Assembly (NCBI GenBank): GCA_963995505.1
Contig: OZ023181.1
Location: 19,464,221 to 19,528,220, forward strand
Direction: 5' to 3'
DNA length: 64,000 bases
Origin: Hypericum androsaemum
Taxonomy: Eukaryota > Streptophyta > Magnoliopsida > Malpighiales > Hypericaceae
Made by a program: the position numbers and the translations under genes. The notes under the pieces are model-generated. The model was given only the letters and a program-made list of their open reading frames with translations. It searched no databases and was not told where the DNA came from. Of the stretch, positions 45,333 to 56,331 are shown piece by piece (the stretch's first letter is position 1; every line of letters starts with the position of its first letter).

Positions 45333-47258
45333 TTACCAATAATCTTTACATGTACATTTCCCATTTTTAAAGTGGTGAAAACGAGCTCTATCTCGCATTA
45401 CAATCTCCCTGTTGTATATCTTGGATATATGTTTTATTGCAGTGTGGCAGTCCTCGCACACCCTCAGATTTTTTACGATTCGAATTGTTGTTCCTGCCTT
45501 TGTACTAATTAGACCAAACGCAACAGCCAGCTTCTCACTATGCCAATTGAGAGCAACCTCTTTCTCCTCTTCCTGAAGATCAAGTAACAGATGTTGCACT
45601 GCAGGTTCATATCCTTGTTGTTTCAATCTCTCGGCGATCTGACGCCAAGCATTTTGTATCTCTTCCATCTGAGGGTGGGATCTATCAGCAGCCACGAATG
45701 CGTGCACTGCTCCGTTCAAACTGATTGTGCTGCATCCTGCAACTTTGTACACTCCACCTTGTTTCATTTCTTTTCTTGCTGCTGCTGCTAGGTTCCACTC
45801 TCCTGCAGCAGCATGGATGCTTGCTAAATGGATGTAGCGTCCGGCGTGATTGGGCTCGAGTTCAATGAGGGTCCGTCCTATCTGTTTTCCAAGTTCCAGG
45901 TCTCCATATTTCCTGCAGGCGTTGAGTAGAGCTCCCAGAATAATGGCATTCGGCTTCATTGGTATTGTCTTAATGATCTCTTTTGCTTCATTCAGGAATC
46001 CGGCTCGGCCTAGTAGATCAACCATGCATCCATAGTGCTCTTCTGTCGGGTTCAACTGATGAATCCTAACCATGTTGTCAAAAAATGACTTCCCCTCATC
46101 GACAAGTCCCCCGTAGCTGCAGGCGGTCAATACAGCAGTAAATGTTGCAGCGTTCGGCTTGATGCCCGCCTCCTGCATCTGCACAAACCAGTCAAGTGCT
46201 TCTCTTCCGTGTCCATGGATGGCAAAACCCGAGATAAGGGCAGTCCAAGCGAAGACCTTCTTCTTCTTCAATCTTGTAAAAGTGTTCATGGCTTCTTCCA
46301 AACTACCACACTTGGCATACATGTGTATGAGTACACATCCCAGAGTTGGATCTATCTCTATCTCGCTCTTTCTAATTAACGCGTGGATCCATCGTCCATG
46401 ATCCAACGCCCCGATATTTGCGCATGCTGATAACAATTTCGTCACCACCACCTTGTCAGGTTGCACACCAGCAATCTGCATCTCTTGAAATGTGTCCAAT
46501 GCCTTCTTGTTCAATCCTGCTTTGACATAACCAGATATCATTGTTGTCCACGAAACGACATTCTTTGTCGGCATTTCTCTGAAGAACTCCTCCCCAACTC
46601 CAACCTCTTCCAACTTCATGTAGGTGTCCAGCATAACATTCCAAGAAACAGTATCTCTATCAGGGATCCGATCGAAGAGCTTGCGCACTGCCATAACATC
46701 AGCAAAGGTAGTGTATGAACTGAGCAGCGCATTTGCAGCATAAGTATCTGAACTAAAACCGAATTTGATTATCTGCGCGTGAACTTGCCGAGTCTCTTCT
46801 TCTGCTGCAATACTCGAACAGGCCTTGAGCAGGAAGGGGAAAGTGTAACCATTGTGCGGAATTGAGTTGCAGAGCATCTGATGGTACAGAAACAAGGCTC
46901 TGTCCGGCTCATCACTGTTCGCATACCCTCGTATCATGATGTTCCACATGAAGGTGTTGCGGTCGCTAACCTTGTTAAAAATATGATGAGCATAGGCCAA
47001 GTTGCCGGAATTCGGAGCCGCGGAGACGGCTAGGAGCTTGCTCATTGTGATGGTGTCTGCAACTAGACCTGTTTTTATCACCTGAGCATGGATTTGCTTT
47101 AGCTCTCCAATGGTTGAGCATCTCTCAATTAGAGATATGGTCTGTGTTGGAGTTGAATCAGGGGTCAAAGGTTTTGGTGCAGCAAGGATTGCCATTGAGC
47201 ATTGGTACTTCCTAGCAGAGGTTACTAGAGCTGAACATAGGACATTGAAGTTAACCAA
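45333..47258 (-). CDS. DYW-class pentatricopeptide repeat protein, At5g66520-like
   Basis: A single intronless frame of 641 residues, as usual for this family. The N-terminal part has few clear repeats (residues about 1-60, a possible organelle-targeting region). PLS-type PPR motifs follow from about residue 85 to 450 (for example WNIMIRGYANSDEPDRALFL, WTTMISGYVKAGLNKKALD, WTALISGFAIHGHGREALDW). E-type motifs and a complete DYW domain end the protein: the zinc-binding HSEKLA and CxDCH signatures and the last three residues DYW are intact. DYW proteins perform C-to-U RNA editing in plastids or mitochondria. The C-terminus resembles Arabidopsis At5g66520. The editing target cannot be told from this sequence. 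The first ATG may be upstream of the true start; MAILAAPKPL at codon 22 is an alternative. Confidence 0.92.
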   Translation of the reverse strand: MVNFNVLCSALVTSARKYQCSMAILAAPKPLTPDSTPTQTISLIERCSTIGELKQIHAQVIKTGLVADTITMSKLLAVSAAPNSGNLAYAHHIFNKVSDRNTFMWNIMIRGYANSDEPDRALFLYHQMLCNSIPHNGYTFPFLLKACSSIAAEEETRQVHAQIIKFGFSSDTYAANALLSSYTTFADVMAVRKLFDRIPDRDTVSWNVMLDTYMKLEEVGVGEEFFREMPTKNVVSWTTMISGYVKAGLNKKALDTFQEMQIAGVQPDKVVVTKLLSACANIGALDHGRWIHALIRKSEIEIDPTLGCVLIHMYAKCGSLEEAMNTFTRLKKKKVFAWTALISGFAIHGHGREALDWFVQMQEAGIKPNAATFTAVLTACSYGGLVDEGKSFFDNMVRIHQLNPTEEHYGCMVDLLGRAGFLNEAKEIIKTIPMKPNAIILGALLNACRKYGDLELGKQIGRTLIELEPNHAGRYIHLASIHAAAGEWNLAAAARKEMKQGGVYKVAGCSTISLNGAVHAFVAADRSHPQMEEIQNAWRQIAERLKQQGYEPAVQHLLLDLQEEEKEVALNWHSEKLAVAFGLISTKAGTTIRIVKNLRVCEDCHTAIKHISKIYNREIVMRDRARFHHFKNGKCTCKDYW

Positions 47259-47454
47259 GAAATAAAACTAGAGCCTTTGTGGCCTTATTTTAGGAGCTAC
47301 TTGGATAAGGTTTCTCCTTGGCATTTAGCAAAGTACATATCTTTCCTTAATTTTTCCTGTTCCATATCACCTATGTAAAGCAGTGAATACGTTTTTTTTT
47401 GTTGCTAAAATGTCATGATAAGAGGTAGAATCTCGAAATCCAATCCAAAATATT

Positions 47455-47640
47455 AAGGTAATGGTTGTGAATTTTTCACACTTACGAACAATCGATGTGG
47501 TAATCTCAACACGCCCCCTCACCCGAAGTCTATCAAGCCTAAATTTGCATGAATTTTAACTTTTGACACTTGATCGTAAGAGCAACTACGGATCGATCAG
47601 ATATGATACTATGTTAGAATCTTCAAATCTTAAAAGCAAT
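47455..47640 (-). mobile_element. Possible TRIM remnant
   Basis: A stretch resembling an LTR end (cgatgtggtaatctcaaca, to about 47506) is followed by a polypurine-like complement (cgccccctcaccc) and, about 90 bp on, a decayed primer-binding site (cagatatgatacta, near 47598-47611). The order fits a minus-strand TRIM-type element like that at 49859-50126. It is too worn to delimit. Confidence 0.35.
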
Positions 47641-48107
47641 AAGTAGATCTACAAATACAAATTGAGAGTTTAACCCTCGCCCATGGTTTAAGCACAATCT
47701 ACCTTCAAACAACAATTACACCTCAAAGGAACGATTCCTACGTAGTGAATCCCATTATCTGCTACAATTCATTAAGAAACGATGAAAAGAGATATCTTAT
47801 TTTATCCATACATAAGAATCAACTTCAGAAATTAATTCTCAGTGAAAAGGGTATCTAACAAAAGAGGATTCATAACCAGAATCCCAAGAATTCCTGAAGT
47901 TTTGCTGAATCAACACGGCAGGAAGGTAACAGAATGAACAAATCTCTACCTATGGCATTTAGAGGAATGCCTGGAAGCTGCTGCAGAAATAAACATTTCC
48001 AGCTGCAGAAGGAACTCAAAAAAGCATACATGACTTTATACAAGTTCAGAGTTGCAACTTGCAATCAATCAGAGTTCTTGGAATGATTCCTGAACCCGTC
48101 CGGTCTC

Positions 48108-49001
48108 TCAATTGACGAACATAGAGACGATGCAAACGAGCAAAATGATCAGCACAACAGGGCAAATCCAGCACAGAGAAACCCTCCTGTTCTTCATCTG
48201 ATTGGCATAGTAAAGGCTGTTAGTCCCACCAGAGACATATTGGCGTGCATTAACCACATTCTCCTCGATATCATCAATCTTCTCGCCTTGTTTCTCCACA
48301 AGTACAGCCATGTCAAGGAACACCTGATGCAGCCTTGTCAAGCTCTTCTGGATATCCATCACTGCATCATGCTTCTCCTTACTCTTCCAATACATATCCG
48401 GCGTCCTGTTAAAAATCTGCGCTCCTTCACCTGCTGAAAGCATCTTATCCATCAGCTCCTCGCTCGGTTCCTCCCCCGTTGCAGTGTAGTACCTTCTCTT
48501 GAGATCATCCTTGTAATCTGAAAGTATCTTCTCCCTCAGAAGCTGAAACTCAGCCATCATCTCCCTGAACTTGGTCCTAAGCCCGTTGGTAACCAAGACC
48601 CTTGTCCTATCAACAGGGCTACCTTCTCTGTACAATTCAGACACCTTTCGATTAGCAAGATTCAATTTTTCAAGTGCCTCGATCCTGCCCTTGACAATCT
48701 TGGCCTTCCTAAGAACTGCAACCACATCGGATTCCATCCTGTCTCTTTGCCCCCGAAGGAGTTTCATACTGTGAATGGACTTGGACTCTTGGTTTATGGT
48801 CTCAAGATCAGAGAAGAGATTGGTGATCTCTTCCATTTCTTCCTTGATCAAGTTGACTTCCTGGAAGAACCGGGACAGGTTTTTGTCATCTGTGCAGTTG
48901 AGTTGGTCCGGTTCCTGTTCGAGTTGCGCTTCGAGGTCCTTCTCGACTTGCTCCTGCAACTCCACATAACTTAAGAACGATTTGGTCATTAGGTCATTCA
49001 T
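48108..49001 (-). CDS. SYP112: Syntaxin (Qa-SNARE), SYP112
   Basis: A single coding exon of 297 residues. The ATG at 49001 begins MNDLMTKSFLSYVEL, the shared start of KNOLLE/SYP112. The ORF that appears to start at 49043 begins with GTG inside a 5' UTR: an acceptor (ttacag, minus strand) lies at about 49031. The N-terminal three-helix (Habc) region covers about residues 40-170. The Qa-SNARE motif follows (RLHQVFLDMAVLVEKQGEKI, zero-layer glutamine about residue 238), and a C-terminal membrane anchor (CPVVLIILLVCIVSMF) ends the protein. GGTNSLYYANQM is shared with Arabidopsis SYP112. Members work in plasma-membrane and cell-plate fusion. The protein is close to full length (Arabidopsis about 305). 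Confidence 0.95.
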   Translation of the reverse strand: MNDLMTKSFLSYVELQEQVEKDLEAQLEQEPDQLNCTDDKNLSRFFQEVNLIKEEMEEITNLFSDLETINQESKSIHSMKLLRGQRDRMESDVVAVLRKAKIVKGRIEALEKLNLANRKVSELYREGSPVDRTRVLVTNGLRTKFREMMAEFQLLREKILSDYKDDLKRRYYTATGEEPSEELMDKMLSAGEGAQIFNRTPDMYWKSKEKHDAVMDIQKSLTRLHQVFLDMAVLVEKQGEKIDDIEENVVNARQYVSGGTNSLYYANQMKNRRVSLCWICPVVLIILLVCIVSMFVN

Positions 49002-49858
49002 CTTCTTGGCCAGGAATTCGTAGATTTCCACCTGTAAATCCACAAAAACCGGTCAAAAATCAAAAACCCGGATGGAAAAAAACATAAAGCAAGAATCTTT
49101 TTCAAGCCCTGAAGCGTACCAGGAATGGAAGACTCGATGTTTACTATCCAACCAACCACTAGAGATTCTTCAAGGCCCTCTTCTCCCTCCAGAATGATTC
49201 TGAAACAAAAGCAGGAAGCAATTCGGGTTCAAGAAAACTACTAATTAAAACGCCAAGATCACGAAAAACGTAAAAAGTTGGCAACTATACTTCGAAACCA
49301 TAAAAAAGCTCTCAACTTGGAGCAAGAACAGGGAAACAGAAACCATATTCCAGAGACATTGCATTGTTCTTGAAACTTTAGCAATGGAACCAACAACAAG
49401 AACTAGAAACAGAGAGATGACGGTTGGTGTACCTTCTAGTCCTTTCCCGTTCTCTTTCTCTACGGCTCTCTCCTTAATTCCGGTCTCTCTAGAGGAATGG
49501 TTTGATAGAAAGTAACGGGGGAGAAATATAAAGGGGGGGAGAGAGAGAGAGTCTGAGAGAGAGGAAGGAGAGATAGTTGCGGTTTCTTGATAATTTTTGA
49601 AAAGTTTCGAAATTCTGTTTCACGTAATATAGAAGAGTAGCCGTTGTGGTAACGAGCCCCCTTTGTATTAACTTCCGAAATTATGTTCTTAGTCTCCTGG
49701 TTTGTGTTGTGTACCTACGGGAGACTTGAAGTTAATTACTTGAAGCCTAAGTAAGAAAATATATAATAGCAGATTAACAAATATTTAGATCAACTAAATT
49801 ATTCTAGTTTTCGAATTCGAGTCCATTATGTAACCCATCATATTATGGATTGAGGTTA
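49002..49858 (-). other. SYP112 5' UTR, UTR intron and promoter
   Basis: On the minus strand a UTR exon (about 49196-49120, ending ccattcctg/gtacgc) is followed by an intron to the acceptor at about 49031. A GA-rich run (49536-49570) marks the likely promoter or leader. No other gene is visible. Confidence 0.5.
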
Positions 49859-50126
49859 TAGGAATTTGCATATCTTACCCAAAACTTTAAGATGGTGAGT
49901 AGGTGGATTCGAAGCCCATCGGACTGAAGTTTACACGGGCTTTACACTGCCTCTCGTGCTTTCAAAGGCGGGCCGTGCGAGTACAACGGGCCATGGGCTC
50001 GTTAGAGCAATTGGCTCTGATACCATATAGGAAACCCATATCCTACGGTAGTGAGTAGGTAGATCATCCACACTTATAAACAGGCCCAACCCGCTTGCAA
50101 CTTTCGATGTGGAATTCTCTCTAACA
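49859..50126 (-). mobile_element. TRIM-like element remnant with primer-binding site
   Basis: Minus strand: an LTR-like 100-bp segment (50126-50027) starts TGTTAGAGAGAATTCC, then TGGTATCAGAGC (50026-50015) as primer-binding site, then about 100 bp of internal sequence. A weaker copy of the LTR (ggtgagtaggtgg against agtgagtaggtag) remains near 49865-49915. No coding capacity. Length and layout fit a terminal-repeat retrotransposon in miniature. It lies about 490 bp beyond the COAD stop. Confidence 0.65.
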
Positions 50127-50617
50127 GAAATATCATGTTACGGCCCATTGGGATGTTTGTTACTAGCGGTTTTCTGAAAATCCGCATTCAACGAGATTGG
50201 TATACAGTTGGCATTGGATTCCAATATCAATACATGGTGTATTCCCAGTATTGGGAAACTGAAAAGATTGGTAAGAGTCCAACCGGCTTTCATCTCCGGC
50301 AAGCAATTGCCGTCGACCTTGCCACCACCGCCCCCATTCCCGGATGCTGCAACAACAATCTGGGAGACCCAGCGGCTTCAGCAGGAACAGAGAACGAATT
50401 CTATCATTAAATAAGACGGGTTCACATGTAGTGTTGGTGTGTAAGCACATTATTTCATTGGCGTAATGGTGTCAGGATAAAATGGCGTCTACAACAATAG
50501 AGGTACAAGATAAACATCTGCTGTCTGCTCGTTGTGAACCGAAAACAGATCCATGCCGGAGTTCTGGTGGGGCTCGATTTTCTGTGTCATACGTCGACTT
50601 TCTTATACACCGAGGGA

Positions 50618-52039
50618 TCAGCTACCCCAGGGTCCTTCAGTGATCACTTGTTTTTTCTCTCTCTCGGCCTCCAGCCTCCTTAATGTCGATGAACTCACTT
50701 TCTCTCCGCTAGATTCCTCTGAAACAAGGTCCACAACTTCTATCTGCAAGCATGAGCAAAGTAAGGGCAAAGCTTATGATCTTTGAAGAAAATATAGACC
50801 CTGGCAAATCAAACCTTTAGCAGGGGAAGCCCCCTCTCGGCTCTCTTCCTGTTAACTGACAGGCCGCCTGGTACTGTCTCCTTGCTGCCACAAACCGATA
50901 CTCGGATTAAAAAAAATTCGCAACAACATCTAATGCAGCATGGACGAAAGCAACTTGGCCAACGATGGATGCCGGTTTAAAGAGCTACTAACCTAACAAC
51001 TATAGCCTCCAACTTTTCATCAACGATTGAAGGCCCGTAAGGATCCGTAATAGGTTCAGCTTGCACCACAAGTCCCGGCTTGATAGACTGAACAGAGGTT
51101 CCAAAGAAAGCAAATGAACACACAAAGAAGATTGACATTTCAAGTTAAATCCGTAGCGAACACTTGAACCCATTTCCACAAACTAATAGCAATACCACCA
51201 GGCCACAAATCAACCAACTTGTGCCCAAAGAGACTGTTTCTTCAGCTATGGTCGAATTCAAAGATTTTTGATGCGTATCAAAACGAATGCCGATAGATTC
51301 AAAGCAGAAACTACCTTTATGTAGTCTTCAACGTTGTGCATCCTCAACTCAATCGGCTGGATCAACTCCAAAAACTGCAGAATTAAAACGGAAAAGAGGA
51401 GCTCAACAGAAACTCCGTCATTCCAACACTTGAAGTTGAAACTCTCTCTGTACACAAAATTACCAATATTTTCTTTGGTGGAAATAAACTGCGATATATA
51501 AATACGAAAAATTAAAACATAATTACATCCTAAAATAAATATTTTACCCGCAACCCAGCCTCCTAACTGAAAATCCATCTGGTTCATCATTGTGCTCGCC
51601 ACTACTAATGCAAGGTAGTAACCCGTCTTGACATCGTTACCGCTATACAGCGAGGGAGGCTAACTCCCTCAAGTGATCTAAATCCACATACAAGAAACTA
51701 ACGGTACAAAAAACGACATCGCAGTACAAAAAAAGAGTACAAGGAAGGGGAGGGAGAGAGAGAGGCAATGACCTTCTTCTTAGCCAGCATAGGGCCGTCG
51801 CAAACTCCGATCACAATCCGATCCCTCGCCAACTCCGCTGCTTCCTACTAAACCCCAACTTCCTATCAAAAGAAGAAGACCAAAAAATAAAAAAGAGGGT
51901 GTTGGCGAAAAGCGTGTACCTTGAGGAAGAGGCGGTGGCCGTCGTGCAAGCGGTCGAAGGTGCCGCCGAGGACCACCGCCCCGTAAGTGTCGGGAGCGGA
52001 AATCTTGGTATTTAGAAGCTGTTCCTCCGTGACGGCCAT
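50618..52039 (-). CDS. COAD: Phosphopantetheine adenylyltransferase (COAD/PPAT)
   Basis: Six small coding exons on the minus strand (52039-51920, 51844-51773, 51374-51315, 51087-50993, 50884-50815, 50743-50618) join in phase to 180 residues; the Arabidopsis protein has about 176. The enzyme joins ATP and 4'-phosphopantetheine to dephospho-CoA in CoA synthesis. The nucleotidyltransferase signature [20 protein letters not shown] includes the catalytic HxGH (residues 32-35). Then come [51 protein letters not shown] and [17 protein letters not shown]. All borders are GT/AG. None of the exons forms a long frame by itself, so the gene is easily missed. The C-terminus ends TEGPWGS. No targeting peptide is evident, in line with cytosolic location. 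Confidence 0.95.
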
Positions 52040-52755
52040 TTCGAAGGAAGGCCAGACCAGAGAGAGAGAGAGAGAGAGGCTATTGGAGGGTTGGTTGGAG
52101 AATCATCAATTCCCAAGGTTCAGCTCAGCTCAGCTCGTCTATTTATACCTACACAGTTCGCAAGAGGGTGGGTGGTTGGGAGTTATCGCGGGTTGGTAAA
52201 GTGCAGGACCCAATTGCAAGTTGCAACCATTCAACCAACCTGGACCCACTCTCTACTAGTATGAGGTATGTCAATGATTAAATATATTATGTGACAATTT
52301 TGTAGTGAATTTTATTAAAATTTGTATTTTTCCCTTAGATTTAATTAATTAATAATTAATTCAATTAAGAGTGATCACCTTTTTTGAATTCAAATTCAGA
52401 CGCGTTCAAATTATATATAAATATGATTAGTATTCGATTTGTCTAAGAGTATTATTCGATTCGATCATACCAATCGTTTGCATTATCAAACTTAAACTAA
52501 CAAACACACTTACTGCATACTACTCAATTCTCAAAGCAATCCAAGGACGAAAGTAAATTTTTACACCACGCCAAAGCTTGGCTTTGAATATATTATTGAG
52601 CAGAAGGATCGAGAAACTTGTTACAAATCTGAATTTTATGCAGAATGTCCTGACCTACAGGATGTTAAACGGGATTCGAATCAAATAAATACGGGCCGAA
52701 TTCCTAGTTTCAAGACTTCAGTACAACAGTTGGAGTTAGTACTAGGTATTATGAG
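52040..52755. other. COAD promoter and spacer
   Basis: A GA run (52057-52077) lies just upstream of the COAD ATG, probably in the 5' UTR. The rest (52260-52740) is AT-rich and includes the 3' side of the hydrolase gene. No gene is visible. Confidence 0.5.
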
Positions 52756-54916
52756 TCATCTCCGCTTCCCTGCTGCTGCAAAACATTCTTCCAAGAAAGA
52801 TGAAAGCACTCTCGAGTACGTATCCGGGAAAGTTCGGTAGTGATCCACATGGGGTGATGATCCAAAGTTGTGGGACAATACCTGTCTCCCGATCCTCCTC
52901 TGGTCTTCAACCAGAGACTCAATGGTATGATATGGGACAACCTTATCGGCCGTACTATAGAGGTAAAGCTGAGGACAGGATGGTGGATTTTCCAAAGCTG
53001 ATATAATCTTCTTTAATCTCCTGCAGATTATCAAGTTAAATTAGCAACTCGATTAGTAGTGTGCGAAAGTTGGTCCATGTTCTACGAGGAAAACCGGAAA
53101 GGGAATGTAGTTCCATTACTGTTCCACACTGCGCATCTTTAGAACCATTGAAAATAGCTTCTCCAACCAAGCTAGCACCATGGTTTCAATAAAGCTAGGT
53201 TGCTTTTCGTGCGCTCCATCCATCTCTTTGGCTTCAACGACAGGTTGCGTAGCTGAACTATGTTTCTTTAACAATGCAGCAGACCACCCAGCAGCCCAGA
53301 CCTGTCATTGGCATCACTAGCATTATACGGAAAACTCATGTGGCATATAAAATCACCAAAACTCATTCACAAAATATCAATGATGAGAACAGGCTGAAAA
53401 GGAATGAGTAAGCAATTCCACTTCCACATCTCTTCACGATCACAGAGTTTGTGCGATTCCAGCAAAATTTAGGGGTTGATCCTAATTAAGCTATATATGT
53501 GCACGTACAAGAGAGAGGATCAGAACAGGATTGTCAAAATAAAGCAAACATACTATTAGCTTGTGCCCATAAAGAAAGCCATAATATTCCTATTAGTATC
53601 TCTATAGCTTCCTCTCTGTTTCAGTAAGACCCAAGTTGATGCTAAAACGGGCAGTGCTAAAGCAACTAAAACAAGCTATTAATACAAGCAGTATCCTCGG
53701 AACAACATCAAAGCAGAGTGACGGAAAATGCCAACTGATCTCCAAAGCAAGAGGCATCAGCGTCTTAAGAAGAACACGAAAGAGCATACTTGAGCAATGC
53801 AGACACAAAGACAAAAGGAGCAAGAATCAAGCGCAGAGGAGCAAGCAACTTCTCTATTCTACCAATAGAGACAAAGTCGCAAAACTTGAAGACATAAAGC
53901 TTCATTGAAGTAACAAAGCACACACTCTGGAGGAAGACGAACCTTGGGATCCAACAACCCGCCTCCCCCCGAGTCAAACACACATCCTTTAATCTTCTCA
54001 TCCACATTGAGACCCCCTCTCCTCCTCATTATATCCAGCACGTGCCCGTACCTGCAGACGACCGATCACGACAGTTAGAAAAAACCATCCAGCCACGATT
54101 ACAGAAAAAGAAGAAGAAAAGAAAAGCACAAAACTTTAGCCCCTCTTCCATGCTAAGAATTCATCTGTATATTCTTCAACAACAGAAAGAAATTCCGTTT
54201 CCCAAATTCTAATGCGAAACGGAATCCCATTTCCCTAATTGTTCCAAACAAGCCGTAAAGAGGAGGAAAAAAAGGAACACCAATACCTACACAAACAAGC
54301 CGGTGTTGCTAAAAGTGTGGAACACCAAGCACCGGTCGCGACCATCCTCTCCCTTGCCCGAAACCCACGACAGCAACTCCTCCCCGAGATCGGTCATCCG
54401 CCGCTCCCCAAAATCCAACCATATCAACTCCCTCACATCCACCGCGAAAACGACCGCGTCCGCCCCCCGCGAGTTGTACCACTCGGCATACCGCCTCAGG
54501 TGCTTCCGCTTCGCCCCGAGCCAGCCCAGCAGCACCACCGCCACCGCGGGGGATCCCGGCCCCCGGAGAAGGCCCGCATTCCCGTCGGGGTTGGCGCCCG
54601 GGGCATTGAACCAGGCGAACGACCGGTCGCCCCCGGCGGGGTTGGGGGTGGGGGTGGAGGTGAAGGGGTGTGTTGGGTTGGAGAGGGAAGCGGAAGAGAA
54701 GAGGGAGAGGAGGAGAGGGAGTGGGTTGGGGAGGTTGGGGGTGGGGCCGGCGGGGAGAGAGAGGGAGGAGTTGATGCGCGGGGGAAAACGGGAGGAGAGT
54801 GGTTTAACGGCGGCGTTTTGGTGGAGGGAAGGGTAGGCGTAGAGAAAAATAGACGGAGGTTTGTGGAGGAGGAGGCGGTGGCGGTTCAGGTGGAACGCTC
54901 TGGCTCCGCCTTCCAT
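52756..54916 (-). CDS. DUF829/TMEM53-like alpha/beta-hydrolase-fold protein
   Basis: Four coding exons on the minus strand (54916-54291, 54051-53943, 53301-53120, 53020-52756) give 393 residues. The N-terminal 100 residues are rich in Pro, Ser and Leu and could include an organelle-targeting region. The hydrolase core starts with VVLLGWLGAKRKHLRRYAEW. A nucleophile-elbow-like HTFSNTG (about 200-206) is split from its continuation YGHVLDIMRRRGGL by an intron. CVFDSGGGGLLDPK follows, then a variable section. The last exon supplies the expected Asp (STADKVVPYHTI) and His (SSPHVDHYRTFP) of a hydrolase triad. Function of this family in plants is not established. Exon 1 uses the GT|GTAGGT donor, because the next downstream choice would create a stop. 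The long opposite-strand frame over exon 1 is a shadow of its GC content. Confidence 0.9.
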
Positions 54917-55042
54917 GGCTGCGGCGAAGACAACGAGGAAGCAAATGTGGTCAATTATTAACCGATATGCCTTTTACGAGGAGGTAAACCATTGCGAAAG
55001 CCATCTTGATACTTTTTCATATTCTCTTTATTATATTTGATT

Positions 55043-56331
55043 GGGAAAAGTCCACATTAGTACATTATAGTTTGTTCAATTATCAGAGATAGGTTTGTGG
55101 TTTCGAACTCATCAAAAAGGGTCATGTGTATTCACGGCCTCATTAATTAAAGGCTCGGATAGCTGACCGAACTTAGTGAGCGTCCATTGGATTCTCCACA
55201 TCAGAATGACATTGTTTTTAATCCTATATGGCACGCCATGTAGGATTGTTTCTTTACTCGAAAATATTGACGTGGCATGTTAAAAAATTCAAAACATTCC
55301 CATTTCTTATGCTCCCTCTCTCTCCTATCTCCCTCTCTCTCCTATCTCCATTCTTGGTGATGTGGCAAGGAATTTCTCCCACCCTACTTTCTCGTCGCCC
55401 AAAACAACAGAGAGAGAATGGCTCGAGCCCGAGGACGACGACGTCGTCGTTGAAGATGAGGAAACCCTCGATCAAATGGATGGCGGCAACAATAGCTATG
55501 ACGATGACGACGACGACGTTGAAGAAGATGACGAGCAAATGGCGGCGACGGGAGCTATGACAGCGACGTTTCCGGTGGTGAAAGGCGGAAGGGAGACGGA
55601 GTTGGGGTTCGATAAGTCTGTGGACTTCGGGAGGGAGACTGGCCTGAAGCAGATCGGCCGGAGCGGGGTCTCGATGGTCCGAAACTCCACCAACTCCTGC
55701 CGGGACACCGTTGACAATATAATAAAGGTAGTCGCCGTCGCCGTACATACCCACCCTCTCCTCCAACCTTCAAACAAAACCTCTCTTCCCTGTACATACC
55801 CACCATCGTCAACTTCCCTCTCCTCCAACCTTAAAACCTAACCCTACAACAAGATTCCCAATTAATCCCTAATTTAGTCACAACCCACTTGATTAAAGCG
55901 TCCCCAGATGTGGAGCCCAATTGAGGACGATTGCCGACCACTCCTCACTCACACTCCTCGCCGTCTGACAAAGCTTCACCAAGACAAAGCTTCACCACGA
56001 GGATAGTAGGAATTAAACGGAACAAAGACCAATGAAATTGCGTAGAAGGGGTGGGGTTGATTGAAAATTTATTTAAAAAATGAGGATTATTTTGATTATA
56101 TTTCAACTTGCCACGTCAACATTTTTGAGTAAAGAAACAATCCTACGTGGTGTGCCACGTAGGATTAAAACAATGTCGTTCTGATGTGGAGAGCCCAATG
56201 GACGCTGACTAGGCTCGGGGAACTATCCGAGCCTTTAATTGATGAGTCCGTAAAAATACAGAACTATTTTTGACGAGTTTGAAACTACAAACCTATTTCT
56301 GATAATTGAGAAAACCACATGGACTTTTTCC
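55043..56331. mobile_element. MULE element B with long inverted ends and captured GC-rich insert
   Basis: The element is flanked by the perfect 9-bp duplication tatttgatt (55034-55042 and 56332-56340). The ends are long inverted repeats: about 55043-55286 against 56098-56331, both containing ggctcggatag/ctatccgagcc and the pair acgtggcatgtt/aacttgccacgt. Length is 1289 bp. The inside (about 55290-56095) has a different composition, with GC-rich coding-like DNA open on both strands. A 9-bp duplication with roughly 240-bp inverted repeats and a foreign insert is the pattern of a Pack-MULE. No transposase is present. Confidence 0.9.
55362..55841 (+). CDS. Acidic reading frame captured inside MULE B (uncertain)
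   Basis: A 159-codon ATG frame encodes a strongly acidic stretch (EPEDDDVVVEDEETLDQMDG, YDDDDDDVEEDDEQMA) followed by a more ordinary part (GFDKSVDFGRETGLKQIGRS, NSTNSCRDTVDNIIK). The opposite strand (55766-55254) is also open for 170 codons and predicts a hydrophobic helix (FFNVVVVIVIAIVAAIHLI). I cannot tell which strand is the source gene's coding strand, nor identify the source. Its location entirely inside the transposon argues that it is a captured fragment rather than a resident gene. Confidence 0.3.
   Translation: MARNFSHPTFSSPKTTEREWLEPEDDDVVVEDEETLDQMDGGNNSYDDDDDDVEEDDEQMAATGAMTATFPVVKGGRETELGFDKSVDFGRETGLKQIGRSGVSMVRNSTNSCRDTVDNIIKVVAVAVHTHPLLQPSNKTSLPCTYPPSSTSLSSNLKT

Noticed and set aside
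49002..49043. N-terminal extension of SYP112
   Set aside because: It begins with GTG and crosses a splice acceptor; the conserved start MNDLMTKSF is at 49001.
54239..54961. Two long plus-strand frames opposite the hydrolase gene
   Set aside because: Gly/Arg/Pro-rich low-complexity shadows of GC-rich exon 1; the minus strand has the conserved protein.
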